Origin: Agrobacterium larrymoorei
GTDB lineage: Bacteria; Pseudomonadota; Alphaproteobacteria; Rhizobiales; Rhizobiaceae
DNA: 64,000 nucleotides
Reading direction: 5' to 3'
Assembly: GCF_013322225.1 (NCBI RefSeq)
Contig: NZ_JAAMFB010000023.1
Span: forward strand, 56,725-120,724
In this document: positions 9,147 through 17,075 of the stretch, piece after piece
How the letters are laid out: every line of letters begins with the position of its first letter
How positions within the stretch are numbered: the stretch's first letter is position 1
Translations under genes and position numbers: made by a program
Notes under the pieces: model-generated
Told to the model about the DNA's origin: nothing
Databases searched by the model: none
What the model saw: the letters and a program-made list of their open reading frames with translations, nothing else

Positions 9147-9545
9147 ATGTTTGCAGTCGAGGTGAGAGACCACATCATGATCGCCCACAGTCTTCCTCGC
9201 CCGGTTTTCGGTCCCGCACAGGGCATGCACGGCGCAACCTTTGTCGTCGATGCGGCTTTTTTTACGAAAGAGGTGGATGAGAACGGTCTTGCTGTCGATA
9301 TCGGCGCGGCGACCTCGGTTTTGTCCGAGGTTCTAAAGCCACTCAACTACAAGAATTTGGACGAGGTGGACGCCTTCAAGGGCAAAGTCAGTACGACTGA
9401 AGTTATAGCCAAACATATCTTCGATGAGCTGGCTGGAGCGGTTTTGGCAGGAAAACTCGGTGAAGGCGGACACCGGATCTGCAGATTGAAAGTCATGTTG
9501 CACGAGTCCCACGCCGCGCGCGGATGGTATGAGGCCGATCTTTGA
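9147..9545 (+). CDS. Divergent 6-pyruvoyl-tetrahydropterin synthase / QueD homologue lacking catalytic residues
   Basis: ATG9147 follows a GAAGGAGAG site, giving 132 residues. The fold signatures of PTPS/QueD are present: an initial zinc His14, MHGATF where QueD has LHGHSF, GLAVDIG for GWIIDF, VSTTEVIAKHIFDEL for PTSEVLAKWIWDQV, and Glu120 near the end. Key residues are changed: Ala30 replaces the third zinc histidine, Ala24 stands where the catalytic cysteine lies, and LNYKNLD replaces the LDHxxLN motif with its catalytic histidine. The normal zinc-dependent chemistry is therefore unlikely; it may bind a pterin-like ligand or catalyse something else. TTGA overlap couples it to the glycosyltransferase downstream. 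Confidence 0.75.
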   Translation: MFAVEVRDHIMIAHSLPRPVFGPAQGMHGATFVVDAAFFTKEVDENGLAVDIGAATSVLSEVLKPLNYKNLDEVDAFKGKVSTTEVIAKHIFDELAGAVLAGKLGEGGHRICRLKVMLHESHAARGWYEADL

Positions 9546-10588
9546 GTGGCGATCTTTTCTTCGCCTACCCTGGCGACCTCGACCTCAAGACGGGTGGATA
9601 TGGCTATGATCGAAAGATCATCGAGGGCTTGAGAAGTCTTGGATGGAACGTAACCCTCATTCCGCTCGGAGACGGCTTTCCTTTACCCGATGCCAATGTT
9701 CTGCAAAAGGCAGGTGAACTGTTATCCGCTCTGCCTGACCGCAGCCTCGTCATCATCGACGGCCTCGCGTTTGGTGTCATGGATGAATGGGCGCAAACAG
9801 AGGCGGATCGTCTCAGGATCATCGCTCTGGTCCATCATCCGCTTGCACTTGAGACCGGGCTGTCTGAGGCGGAGCAGGCGCGCTTAAGAAGAAGCGAGAT
9901 CAGTGCCCTCAAATCTGTCAGACACACTATCGTCACCTCGGCATCGACCGCCGCCGAGCTTCTCGCCCATTACCAGCTCAACGAAGCGGATGTGACGGTT
10001 GCGCCTCCCGGTACGAGTAAGACAACAGGTGCCAGAAATAGCACCACAGCAACTCCACAGATTCTTTCCGTAGGTTCGCTTACCAAACGCAAAGGCCACG
10101 ACATACTGATCGCGGCACTGGCGACGATAGCAGATCTGGAATGGCAGGCGACGATAGTAGGAAGCCCAGACCTGGACCCGACGACTGCCAACGAGCTAAA
10201 GCAGCAGATTTGTGACCTTGGGCTCGGCACCAGATTGACGCTTGCAGGTGAGATTAGTGACGTTGGTCAATTCTTTGCCAAAGCGGATGTTTTTGCGCTG
10301 GCCAGCAGGTATGAGGGCTACGGAATGGTTTTTGCCGAAGCGCTTGTCCACGGCCTGCCGATCGTAGCCTGTCGCGCGGGCGCTGTACCTGATGTGGTTC
10401 CAGCTGGAGCCGGGATGCTTGTAGCCGTTGACGATGTCGATGCGTTTGCCTCGGCACTCCGCAAACTTCTTACAGACAGGGATTATCGCCATAAGTGTTC
10501 GCAGGCATCCCGGGCAGCCGGAGCGCGCCTACCAGACTGGGAAGACACTTCCCTCATCATTTCACAAGCATTGAGCAATTTGTCATGA
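9542..10588 (+). CDS. GT4-family glycosyltransferase
   Basis: The 348-residue product is a GT-B glycosyltransferase of family 4. The nucleotide-sugar domain contains SVGSLTKRKGHDILIAAL and an EX7E motif in EGYGMVFAEAL, followed by GLPIVACRAGAVPDVV. It transfers a sugar from an NDP-sugar with retention of configuration. The start is TTG at 9542, which overlaps the stop of the PTPS-like gene by four bases, and GAGG sits seven bases upstream. Its 3' end overlaps the following methyltransferase by four bases (ATGA). In this operon it most simply glycosylates the product of the pteridine-type enzymes (inference). Confidence 0.85.
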   Translation: MSGDLFFAYPGDLDLKTGGYGYDRKIIEGLRSLGWNVTLIPLGDGFPLPDANVLQKAGELLSALPDRSLVIIDGLAFGVMDEWAQTEADRLRIIALVHHPLALETGLSEAEQARLRRSEISALKSVRHTIVTSASTAAELLAHYQLNEADVTVAPPGTSKTTGARNSTTATPQILSVGSLTKRKGHDILIAALATIADLEWQATIVGSPDLDPTTANELKQQICDLGLGTRLTLAGEISDVGQFFAKADVFALASRYEGYGMVFAEALVHGLPIVACRAGAVPDVVPAGAGMLVAVDDVDAFASALRKLLTDRDYRHKCSQASRAAGARLPDWEDTSLIISQALSNLS

Positions 10589-11385
10589 GTGGTTTCGACA
10601 AAAATTGGCTGGCGCTACGAGAGCCGGTGGATCGTGCGGCGCGATCAGAAACGGTTGCGGGCGAATTCGTATCGTTTCTGGAAAGCGCGGACGTGCCAAA
10701 CACCGTTCTTGATATCGGTAGTGGAACGGGCTCTACTTACCGGACACTTTCAACGCGCCTCTCGCCAGACACTCGCTGGCGGCTTGTCGATTACGATGCG
10801 GTATTATTGGAAGAGGCCCGCCGCCGTATCAACCCGTCTGCACTTGTCGAGTTTCATCAACAGGACCTCAACGATTTCGATGACCGTCTATTGGATCGGG
10901 TGAGCGCCGTAACGGCATCTGCTCTCTTCGACCTGTGTTCAGCCGAATTTTGCGCCGCCTTTGTGAAGACATTGGCACGGAACGGAAATGCCCTATACGC
11001 GGCGCTAAATTACAACGGCACCATGGAGTGGACGATTTCGCATCCGCTTGACGAAGAGGTTGTAAAGGACTTCAACCAGCATCAAGTCTCCAACAAGGGC
11101 TTTGGCCCGGCGTTGGGACCAAAAGCCACCGACTATCTTGTGGAGACCTGCAAGGCCAATGGGTTTGAGTGCTTCACCGGAGACAGTCCCTGGAGAATGG
11201 ATGGCGGCACAAGAGAGTTGCAATCCGCGTTCCTGAACGGGCTGAGAACACCGTTGAAAGAAGTGGGGCGCCTCTCAGACAAAGATTTCGAAGGGTGGCT
11301 TGATTTCAGGCTTTCACACATAGGCGTGGAAAGCAGCATCTGCACTGTCGGTCACACGGACCTGCTCTCCCTTCCGCGCCGTTGA
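10585..11385 (+). CDS. Class I SAM-dependent methyltransferase
   Basis: The start is set at ATG10585, overlapping the glycosyltransferase stop (ATGA); a longer frame from 10495 would run far into that gene. The 266-residue product has SAM motif I (VLDIGSGTGSTYRTL), an acidic strand-2 end (LVDYDA) and a post-motif QQDLNDF. The family does not reveal the methyl acceptor. As the last gene of the plus-strand arm, it probably methylates the cluster product or its sugar. Its 3' end overlaps the convergent RibD-type gene by 72 bases on the other strand. Confidence 0.8.
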   Translation: MSGFDKNWLALREPVDRAARSETVAGEFVSFLESADVPNTVLDIGSGTGSTYRTLSTRLSPDTRWRLVDYDAVLLEEARRRINPSALVEFHQQDLNDFDDRLLDRVSAVTASALFDLCSAEFCAAFVKTLARNGNALYAALNYNGTMEWTISHPLDEEVVKDFNQHQVSNKGFGPALGPKATDYLVETCKANGFECFTGDSPWRMDGGTRELQSAFLNGLRTPLKEVGRLSDKDFEGWLDFRLSHIGVESSICTVGHTDLLSLPRR

Positions 11386-12144
11386 AGCAGTTTCTGCTTT
11401 CAATCGACAATCGAATAGAATGTCCGTCCCAAGCGTGTACACTTCCGCCGCTGGACGGTGCGCGTTGCATAGTTCGGAGATTGGCGGCAATGTTATACCA
11501 GAGGGACCAGAGCCGATAATGAGTGGGGCGATTGCAACATGAAGATGATCGACCAGATCAGCCTCTATAAATCTCGAAATGGTTCTAGCGCCTCCCTCCA
11601 CGAGCAGCTTGGCCAGCCCACGCTCCTCCAAACACGCTAAGATATCTTTCGGGTCTATTCCGCTTTCACCACGGCAAAGCCTCACAGTCTCTGCATTGTA
11701 TTGCCTGACGGGAGCATCATTCCCTTGAATGACGATCACCGGCATTCCGTTGTCGTGGAAAAGGCTTTCGGTACCCGTCAATTCGCCACGACAGTCGATC
11801 ACGACGCGAACCGGGCTAGGTCCGGCAACCTCGCGCACGGAGAGACGGGGATCATCGTTCTTGACGGTACCCACTCCTACGATGACGGCATCGACCAATG
11901 CTCGGCAGCGATGAAGGTGAGCAATGCCATCCGGCCCTGAGATATCCCGCGCATCCCCCGCTGGAGTGGCAACCCTCCCATCGAGCGACTGGCCAACCTG
12001 AGCCAGAACGAAACTTTTCCGGGCTGACGCAATCGGCCCATAAAGCAAGATGGCGGAGTCTGTTTCATTCTCTTGGAGCTTTTGTCCGTTGCGGACCGAA
12101 AGCAGTCTTGTCCAGAGCGTCTCGCTCATGTGAATGTTACGCAT
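11314..12144 (-). CDS. RibD C-terminal reductase-domain protein
   Basis: This protein of about 276 residues matches the NADPH reductase half of RibD (dihydrofolate-reductase-like fold) and has no deaminase half. Signatures are LAQVGQSLDGRVAT, DAVIVGVGTVKNDDPRLSVR, LLVEGGARTISRFIEADLVDHLHVAIAPLIIG. The family reduces the ribosyl group of aminopyrimidine ribotides to ribityl, or related substrates. ATG12144 follows an AGGGA; GTG12159 and ATG12129 are alternatives. It lies 18 bases after the cytochrome b561 gene and converges on the methyltransferase, with a 72-base antisense overlap. A RibA-like, a RibD-like and a PTPS-like enzyme together indicate purine-to-pteridine chemistry. Confidence 0.8.
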   Translation of the reverse strand: MRNIHMSETLWTRLLSVRNGQKLQENETDSAILLYGPIASARKSFVLAQVGQSLDGRVATPAGDARDISGPDGIAHLHRCRALVDAVIVGVGTVKNDDPRLSVREVAGPSPVRVVIDCRGELTGTESLFHDNGMPVIVIQGNDAPVRQYNAETVRLCRGESGIDPKDILACLEERGLAKLLVEGGARTISRFIEADLVDHLHVAIAPLIIGSGPSGITLPPISELCNAHRPAAEVYTLGTDILFDCRLKAETASTARKGEQVRVTDSADAAFHAYV

Positions 12145-12162
12145 CGACGTCCCTGTCACAGC

Positions 12163-12699
12163 TTACAGCATTCGAAAAAGTGTGCGGTCTCGACGAATGA
12201 CGTGATGAAATAGTACCGCCGCGATATGTAACGCGAATAATCCCAAAACGATCCATGCGCTCCAACCGTGTATCGCAGACAGAAGCGGCGCAAAATCTGG
12301 CGACTTTCCGATTGGGCTCCAAACCGGGACCAAACCGAACCACTGTAGCGGGAAGCCATGCGCGTTCGTCGCGAGAAACCCCGTAACAGGCATGAGGATA
12401 AGAAACATGTATAGAAGGCCGTGAACGATCCCCGCAGCAAGACGCTCAGCAGGCGAGCCATCGATAATCGGCACGGAAGCCGTCAGGCGCACTCCGACGC
12501 GAAGCAGCATCAGCCACAGAACCAGAAAGCCGAGACTTTCGTGCACAAGATAAAAATCCAGTTTCACGTCGTCTTTTGCAAAACCAATCATCAGACCAAG
12601 GGGCCATGTTGCAAGAACCAGTAATGCAATAAGCCAATGCAATATGCGCATGCGTGATGGATAGGTTTGCACGCTTTTCTCTTCGTCAAAAAACGACAT
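12163..12699 (-). CDS. Cytochrome b561 family membrane protein
   Basis: The 178-residue protein has four transmembrane helices and paired histidines expected for haem b ligation in a prokaryotic cytochrome b561: RMRILHWLIALLV in helix 1, LVHESLGFLVLW in helix 2, and SAIHGWSAW and FALHIAAVLFHHV in the last segments. Such proteins move electrons between quinol or a periplasmic donor and a partner. It is the first gene of a two-gene unit with the RibD-like reductase. Its place beside a pteridine/flavin-type cluster raises the idea that the product is redox-active, which is inference only. Confidence 0.85.
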   Translation of the reverse strand: MSFFDEEKSVQTYPSRMRILHWLIALLVLATWPLGLMIGFAKDDVKLDFYLVHESLGFLVLWLMLLRVGVRLTASVPIIDGSPAERLAAGIVHGLLYMFLILMPVTGFLATNAHGFPLQWFGLVPVWSPIGKSPDFAPLLSAIHGWSAWIVLGLFALHIAAVLFHHVIRRDRTLFRML

Positions 12700-12884
12700 C
12701 GAGACCTCCCATGGCGGCGATCAAGGCAAAGCCTCACCAAGCCTTGATGCCATGCAGGATGACCTATCTCATCATGTCTGTAAATTGGCCCTACACTTGC
12801 AAAGCGCTTCCGCCCGGACGAATAATCTTGCGATTGAATTCAGTGTCGGTAATGTCGCCTTGAAATCAGGTAGCTGCCGCCATC

Positions 12885-13436
12885 ATGTCCGTTGTTTATC
12901 TTTTTATTCTGACGCTTATGGGAACGATCATCGTCGCGCCGACGAGCGGCAATGCGCAGCCTAGTGCCAACGGGCCTACAACTTCCACGCTTTCGAATGC
13001 GCACAAATTCGACGCCACGCGTTGCCGAGCAATAGCCGACCTCTCGTCAAAAAGCCTTCCAAGTTTCAGCTCCAAGGACAATGGCGAGTGGGAGTGCACC
13101 TATTTGCTCGAATATCCTGAAACGGGACATGCACCGTCGCTTTTTATCCAGATACGTGGCTTCGAACCAGGGCAATGGAAAAACTTCAGATTAAAACTGA
13201 ATTTCGGATCACTATTATCCCGACAAGTTCTTGGAAAACGCGCCGCCAACCTCGTTTACATGCTTGTGGGTGAGCAGACACCGATCCGCCAGATGGACGC
13301 AACACTAGCGGAAGGCCGCGAGTTCGAACTTTCGTTTGAAGGGATAACACTTCGTTATAAGCGCGAACTCTTCGACACATCCCGCTTCAACCTTTTCGGA
13401 ACAATCGCGCGCGATTGTGGATCTGCTTGCCCCTAG
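12885..13436 (+). CDS. Exported protein of unknown function
   Basis: This 183-residue protein starts with a signal peptide (hydrophobic core VVYLFILTLMGTIIVA, likely cleaved after SGNAQ). The mature part contains three cysteines in positions compatible with disulfides (TRCRAI, EWECTYLL, RDCGSACP at the C-terminus). I do not recognise the family. It has its own upstream spacer of 185 bases, divergent from the cytochrome gene, so it may be transcribed alone. Confidence 0.6.
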   Translation: MSVVYLFILTLMGTIIVAPTSGNAQPSANGPTTSTLSNAHKFDATRCRAIADLSSKSLPSFSSKDNGEWECTYLLEYPETGHAPSLFIQIRGFEPGQWKNFRLKLNFGSLLSRQVLGKRAANLVYMLVGEQTPIRQMDATLAEGREFELSFEGITLRYKRELFDTSRFNLFGTIARDCGSACP

Positions 13437-13645
13437 CGCTTCGTCGCAGGAACTCGCGAGCCAATCACAGAAGACAGACCGACATTCCGTACCAGATTGT
13501 GAGGATCGTCGGTTCAGCGCTTACCTGTTTCGCTGTATGTTAAATTGATAACAGTACTCTTCGCCACAGGACGATTTGGTGAGTTGAAAAGACATCCTCT
13601 CGAACAGATTCCAGTGAACCATTCAGCATTATGACACGGCCGAAT

Positions 13646-13671
13646 GGAACGAATTTCCGCTCTTCCACGTA
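13646..13671 (+). promoter_or_regulatory. Possible EcfG-type promoter (GGAAC-N17-CGTA) ahead of crp-like gene
   Basis: GGAAC at 13646-13650 is followed after 17 bases by CGTA at 13668-13671, close to the alphaproteobacterial general-stress sigma factor consensus (GGAAC, 16-17 bases, CGTT). It lies about 80 bases before the preferred start at 13749. This match is weaker than the three sites downstream in the same block. Confidence 0.35.
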
Positions 13672-13748
13672 TTGAAATGTCACAGCAAAAGCCTAATTGG
13701 CGCAAGACCACGACGATGCAGCTACCAGATTGCGATGGAGAAACATCT

Positions 13749-14465
13749 ATGCATGGCAAACTTAATTCACCTCCTGCAAACAATCTGCTTCGGATGCTTT
13801 CAGGCTCCGATTTTGCCTTGATCGCGCCCCATCTGGAATATGTCGTGCTGCCGAAAGGCACGGTGCTCGCCAACCGGGACCAACCTATCGATGCGGTATA
13901 TTTTCTCACATCGGGCATTGGCTCGGTGGTCATAACGACGCCTCAGGGCCGACGTGCTGAAGCGGGTATTTTCGGTTTTGACGGCTATATCCCAACATCT
14001 GCAATCACAGGATCGCGCATTAGTTCCCATGATGTCGCGGTACAGCTTGACGCAGAGGGCTACCAAATCAGCTTTGACGCATTTCGGACTTTGCTGGACC
14101 AGAGCAAGCCCTTCAGCGTCATCATGAACAGGTCCATGGAATGCTTTTCGGTTCAACTGGCGCACACGGCCGTGTCGAATGCGCTGCACGATATCAGCGT
14201 TCGTCTGGCTCGCTGGCTACTCATGTGCCAGGATCGCTCCAGAACGGAAGAAATGGCCATGACTCACGAGTTGATGGCCGTCCTGCTCGGCGTCCGGCGC
14301 CCGAGCGTCACGACAGCGCTCCATGTTCTCGAAGGAGAGGGGCTGATCAGGTCACTAAGAGGCAAGGTGGTGGTTCGGGATCGAGCGGCGCTTATCAACT
14401 TCGCCCGTGATGCATATGGACGCCCCGAAGCGGAATATCAGCGGATCATGAGCGGCCAGATTTAG
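13749..14465 (+). CDS. Crp/Fnr-family transcriptional regulator
   Basis: From ATG13749, which has GGAG about nine bases upstream, the product is 238 residues; in-frame ATGs at 13644 and 13716 would lengthen it. The N-terminal cyclic-nucleotide-binding-like beta-roll (LPKGTVLANRDQPIDAVYFLTSGIGSVV) lacks the phosphate-binding R-x-S-x cassette of true CAP. There are no Fnr-type N-terminal cysteines. The C-terminal winged helix has MTHELMAVLLGVRRPSVTTAL as recognition region. It probably senses something other than cAMP or oxygen. It stands just upstream of the oxidative/general-stress block and may regulate it. Confidence 0.85.
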   Translation: MHGKLNSPPANNLLRMLSGSDFALIAPHLEYVVLPKGTVLANRDQPIDAVYFLTSGIGSVVITTPQGRRAEAGIFGFDGYIPTSAITGSRISSHDVAVQLDAEGYQISFDAFRTLLDQSKPFSVIMNRSMECFSVQLAHTAVSNALHDISVRLARWLLMCQDRSRTEEMAMTHELMAVLLGVRRPSVTTALHVLEGEGLIRSLRGKVVVRDRAALINFARDAYGRPEAEYQRIMSGQI

Positions 14466-14495
14466 GCCCGATCCTCACACCATTGCAGCAGATGC

Positions 14496-14520
14496 GGAAC
14501 TTAGCCGCACATCGCTTGTT
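14496..14520 (+). promoter_or_regulatory. EcfG-type general stress promoter
   Basis: GGAAC at 14496-14500 and TGTT at 14517-14520 are separated by exactly 16 bases, 32 bases upstream of the manganese-catalase start codon. Identical spacing and bases recur at 15537 and 17018, which makes chance unlikely. The consensus for the alphaproteobacterial EcfG sigma factor is GGAAC-N16/17-CGTT. Confidence 0.65.
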
Positions 14521-14552
14521 CGGACTTGCTCCCCAACAAACAGGAGCGTCTC

Positions 14553-15478
14553 ATGTTCATGCGTATCGATCAGCTGCAGGCCGAACTTCCCCCGCCGAAA
14601 GCCGCCGACCCCAACGCCGCGGCAGCGCTGCAAGAATTGCTCGGCGGGAAGTACGGTGAAATGTCCACGCTTGGAAATTACATGTTTCAAAGCTTCAATT
14701 TTCGCTCCAAATCCAAACTTCGCCCTTTCTACAGCCTTGGTTGCCAGCATAACGGCGGAAGAGCTTGGCCATGTCGAACTCGTAAGTAACGGCGTCGCCA
14801 TGCTCGCAAACGGACCCGATCAGCCAGACGGCGACGTTGGAGATGGCGGCGATATCTCCGGTGGTCCTTTTGAGGACATGAAAGACATTCGACTTGCAGC
14901 AAGCTTCCTGTCAGGTGCTGGTGGCGCGATGCCAGTCAACAGCAATGGCGCATCCTCGAACGATGATTTCATCACCACGACGGGAAATGTTGTGCTCGAT
15001 CTCCTGCACAATTTCCACCTGGAATGTGGCGCGCGCCTGCACAAGCTTCGTGTCTATGAAACGGACAGATCCGACCGGACGTGCCGTTTGCGGTTATTTA
15101 CTCGTCCGGGGCTCCGTCCATGCACATGCATATGCCCTGGCCCTAAAGAAAATCACAGGCGTAGAAATCGAGAAGTTTCTGCCCTGCCCCAACATTCCAC
15201 TCGCGAATATTCCGGAGTGTCAGCAATATCTCGATGAAGGCTCCCACCGCCGCCTCTAAACCTGGAGCCCGAAGGACTACAAGGAAATGGCAGGCATCTG
15301 GAGCAACGACGAAGTCGCTCTGCCGGGTGATCCTCCGGGTAATCTCGAAGTGGTAGAGGGAATGCCGGAGGGCGGAAAAATTCATCAGCTCGTCGGTGTG
15401 CCTTCCGCTTTCACGCCGGACTACTCACCGGAAGAGATGTTCGAGATTGCTGAAAAGCTGTACAAAAAATCGCGATAA
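14553..15478 (+). pseudogene. Manganese catalase pseudogene (two frameshifts, one nonsense codon)
   Basis: Pieces of a dimanganese catalase lie in order in three frames. ATG14553 (after AGGAG) opens MFMRIDQLQAELPPPKA. The frame shifts by +1 near 14734-14737, where PFYS passes into LVASITAEELGHVELV, which carries metal ligands. It shifts by +1 again near 15062-15067, where RVYETD passes into DPTGRAVCGYLLVRG. A TAA at 15257-15259 then interrupts HRRL-TWSPKDY, and the same frame continues to AEKLYKKSR and a stop at 15476-15478. All conserved blocks remain recognisable, so inactivation looks recent. Three separate lesions make a single sequencing error an unlikely cause. Intact katG at 29431 may have relieved selection. 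Promoter and terminator are both preserved. Confidence 0.9.
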
Positions 15479-15488
15479 GACGGATATA

Positions 15489-15525
15489 GGGTCGATCTTG
15501 CCATATGCCGGATCGACCCCTTTTG
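15489..15525 (+). terminator. Rho-independent terminator after catalase pseudogene
   Basis: GGGTCGATC (15489-15497) pairs with GATCGACCC (15511-15519), followed by C and TTTT. It sits 11 bases after the pseudogene stop. Confidence 0.75.
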
Positions 15526-15536
15526 CAATAAAATGA

Positions 15537-15561
15537 GGAACTCTCGTCAGTCAGCGCTGTT
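15537..15561 (+). promoter_or_regulatory. EcfG-type general stress promoter
   Basis: GGAAC at 15537-15541 and TGTT at 15558-15561 with 16 bases between them, about 31 bases before the SDR start codon. Same spacing and same -10 element as at 14496 and 17018. Confidence 0.65.
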
Positions 15562-15592
15562 GGACGTCTAACAACCACAACAGGAGCTGAAG

Positions 15593-16459
15593 ATGACCGA
15601 TGACGTTCGCCGCCCCGCGCCGCCTTACTCAGACGAAAAGTTTCCGCCACCGGGCACCACTGCACAGATGCAGCCAAGGCCCGACCATGGTGAGGGCTCC
15701 TATAAGGGAGCGGGCAGACTTGAGGGAAAGGTTGCGCTTATTACCGGTGCCGATTCTGGAATTGGCAAAGCTGTCGCAATTGCCTTTGCGCGCGAAGGTG
15801 CGGATGTCGTTATTTCTTACCTCAACGAAGACGAGGACGCCAAGGATACGGTCAAATGGGTGGAGGATGCCGGGCGCAAGGCGATCGCGGTTTCCGGAGA
15901 CATCACATCAGAAGATCACTGTAAGGCACTGGTGGAGCAAACGGTACAGGCTTTCGGGCGGATCGATGTGCTAGTGAATAATGCTGCTTTCCAGCGGACC
16001 TATGCCGACATCGGAGACATTTCTTCGCAAGAATGGAACGAGACTTTCAAAACAAATATCTATGCGCCGTTTTTCATTTCGAAAGCTGCGGTGCCGCATA
16101 TGAGCGCCGGCAGCTCTATCATCAACACAGCGTCCATCCAGTCTCGAAAGCCTTCACCGCAATTGTTGGCGTATGCTTCCACCAAGGGCGCGATCTTGAA
16201 CTTTACGGCCGGTCTTGCGGAAATGTTGGCGGACAAGGGCATCAGGGTCAACGCGGTCGCGCCGGGGCCGATATGGACGCCCCTCATCCCTTCGACCATG
16301 CCTGCCGAAAAGACGAAGAATTTCGGCAAGCAGACATTGATAGGACGAGCAGGTCAACCGGCAGAGCTCGCAGGTGCCTACGTTCTGCTGGCGTCGGATC
16401 TTGGCAGCTACATGACCGGGGCAGTCGTTCCCGTCACTGGCGGCGAATTGATGATCTGA
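15593..16459 (+). CDS. SDR-family oxidoreductase (YghA/GsiB-neighbour glucose-dehydrogenase-like type)
   Basis: This 288-residue short-chain dehydrogenase carries a proline-rich N-terminal tail of about 45 residues typical of the stress-induced YghA/YhdF group. Next come the nucleotide motif TGADSGIGKAVA, NNAA, and the catalytic Ser-Tyr-Lys set (NTASIQS, then YASTKGA). It should use NAD(P)H on aldehydes or polyols; the true substrate is unknown. A GGAAC-N16-TGTT promoter lies just upstream and a hairpin terminator just downstream, so it is probably a single-gene member of the general stress regulon. Confidence 0.85.
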   Translation: MTDDVRRPAPPYSDEKFPPPGTTAQMQPRPDHGEGSYKGAGRLEGKVALITGADSGIGKAVAIAFAREGADVVISYLNEDEDAKDTVKWVEDAGRKAIAVSGDITSEDHCKALVEQTVQAFGRIDVLVNNAAFQRTYADIGDISSQEWNETFKTNIYAPFFISKAAVPHMSAGSSIINTASIQSRKPSPQLLAYASTKGAILNFTAGLAEMLADKGIRVNAVAPGPIWTPLIPSTMPAEKTKNFGKQTLIGRAGQPAELAGAYVLLASDLGSYMTGAVVPVTGGELMI

Positions 16460-16473
16460 TCTCGTTAGCCGAT

Positions 16474-16510
16474 GGAACCGCTTGTTGAGACCAGCGGTTC
16501 CTCTTTCTTT
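16474..16510 (+). terminator. Rho-independent terminator after SDR gene
   Basis: GGAACCGCT (16474-16482) pairs perfectly with AGCGGTTCC (16493-16501), followed by TCTTTCTTT. The left arm also begins with GGAAC and has GGTT 17 bases further, so an overlapping promoter for the next gene cannot be excluded. Confidence 0.7.
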
Positions 16511-16528
16511 AGAGAGGTTGGAAACATC

Positions 16529-16981
16529 ATGCAGAACGACAAGACTATTGCCGACAATATGCCTGTGAGAACGGATCTCGGTCTCGTCACGGGAAATAAC
16601 TCGGTGGAAAGCCGGGCACAGCGGGAAGATGCGGACGCCATCGCAACCGCAACGGAGCCTGGAGAGATACTCAACATCTATCGCTTGATCCCCGTCGCTC
16701 GAGAAGATGATCCGCGCCGGGATAAATCGCCTTTGTGGCAAGAAGTCATTGTCGCGGCGCGGACGACAGGTGACGCGCGGATAGTGGCAGCAGGCGCCGA
16801 GGTGGACTTTACTGACGTTGATGCACTGCCCGCCGAGGACGTCTCCACGACGTTCGCCAGCATGTTTCGGGATGAGAAAGCCTACACAGTTGTGGAAGTA
16901 GAGCATGGTCGTACAGGTTTGCGACGGGGAGTGATCTCCGGCTCCATTCCGCCCGATACGATAAAATCAACACAGATCTGA
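16529..16981 (+). CDS. Hypothetical protein of the stress block
   Basis: The start is set at ATG16529, because ATG16472 lies inside the upstream terminator hairpin. The 150-residue product is hydrophilic and acidic, without signal peptide or membrane segment. It contains ILNIYRLIPVAREDDPRRD and VVEVEHGRTGLRRGVISGSI. I do not recognise a family. Its position between an SDR and a DUF883-like gene, both with stress-type promoters, suggests a role in stress adaptation (inference by location). Confidence 0.6.
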   Translation: MQNDKTIADNMPVRTDLGLVTGNNSVESRAQREDADAIATATEPGEILNIYRLIPVAREDDPRRDKSPLWQEVIVAARTTGDARIVAAGAEVDFTDVDALPAEDVSTTFASMFRDEKAYTVVEVEHGRTGLRRGVISGSIPPDTIKSTQI

Positions 16982-17017
16982 TCTATCAAAGATAGTTTCG
17001 GTTATCGGTAGGGGTCC

Positions 17018-17042
17018 GGAACTCCGACCACGTTGGCTTGTT
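17018..17042 (+). promoter_or_regulatory. EcfG-type general stress promoter
   Basis: GGAAC at 17018-17022 and TGTT at 17039-17042 with 16 bases between, 33 bases before the start at 17076. It is the third copy of this arrangement within 2.6 kb. Confidence 0.65.
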
Positions 17043-17075
17043 TACCGGACGAACGAACAAGACGGAGTTACGAAC

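Noticed and set aside
4331..12699. Toxoflavin-type (7-azapteridine) biosynthesis
   Set aside because: Toxoflavin clusters also pair a RibA-like and a RibD-like enzyme with a methyltransferase, but the deaminase half of RibD and the WD-repeat and other tox genes are missing, and glycosyltransferase, PTPS-like and lipid-type genes are extra.
16472..16528. Longer N-terminus for the hypothetical protein at 16529
   Set aside because: The upstream ATG lies at the base of the SDR terminator hairpin and has no ribosome site.
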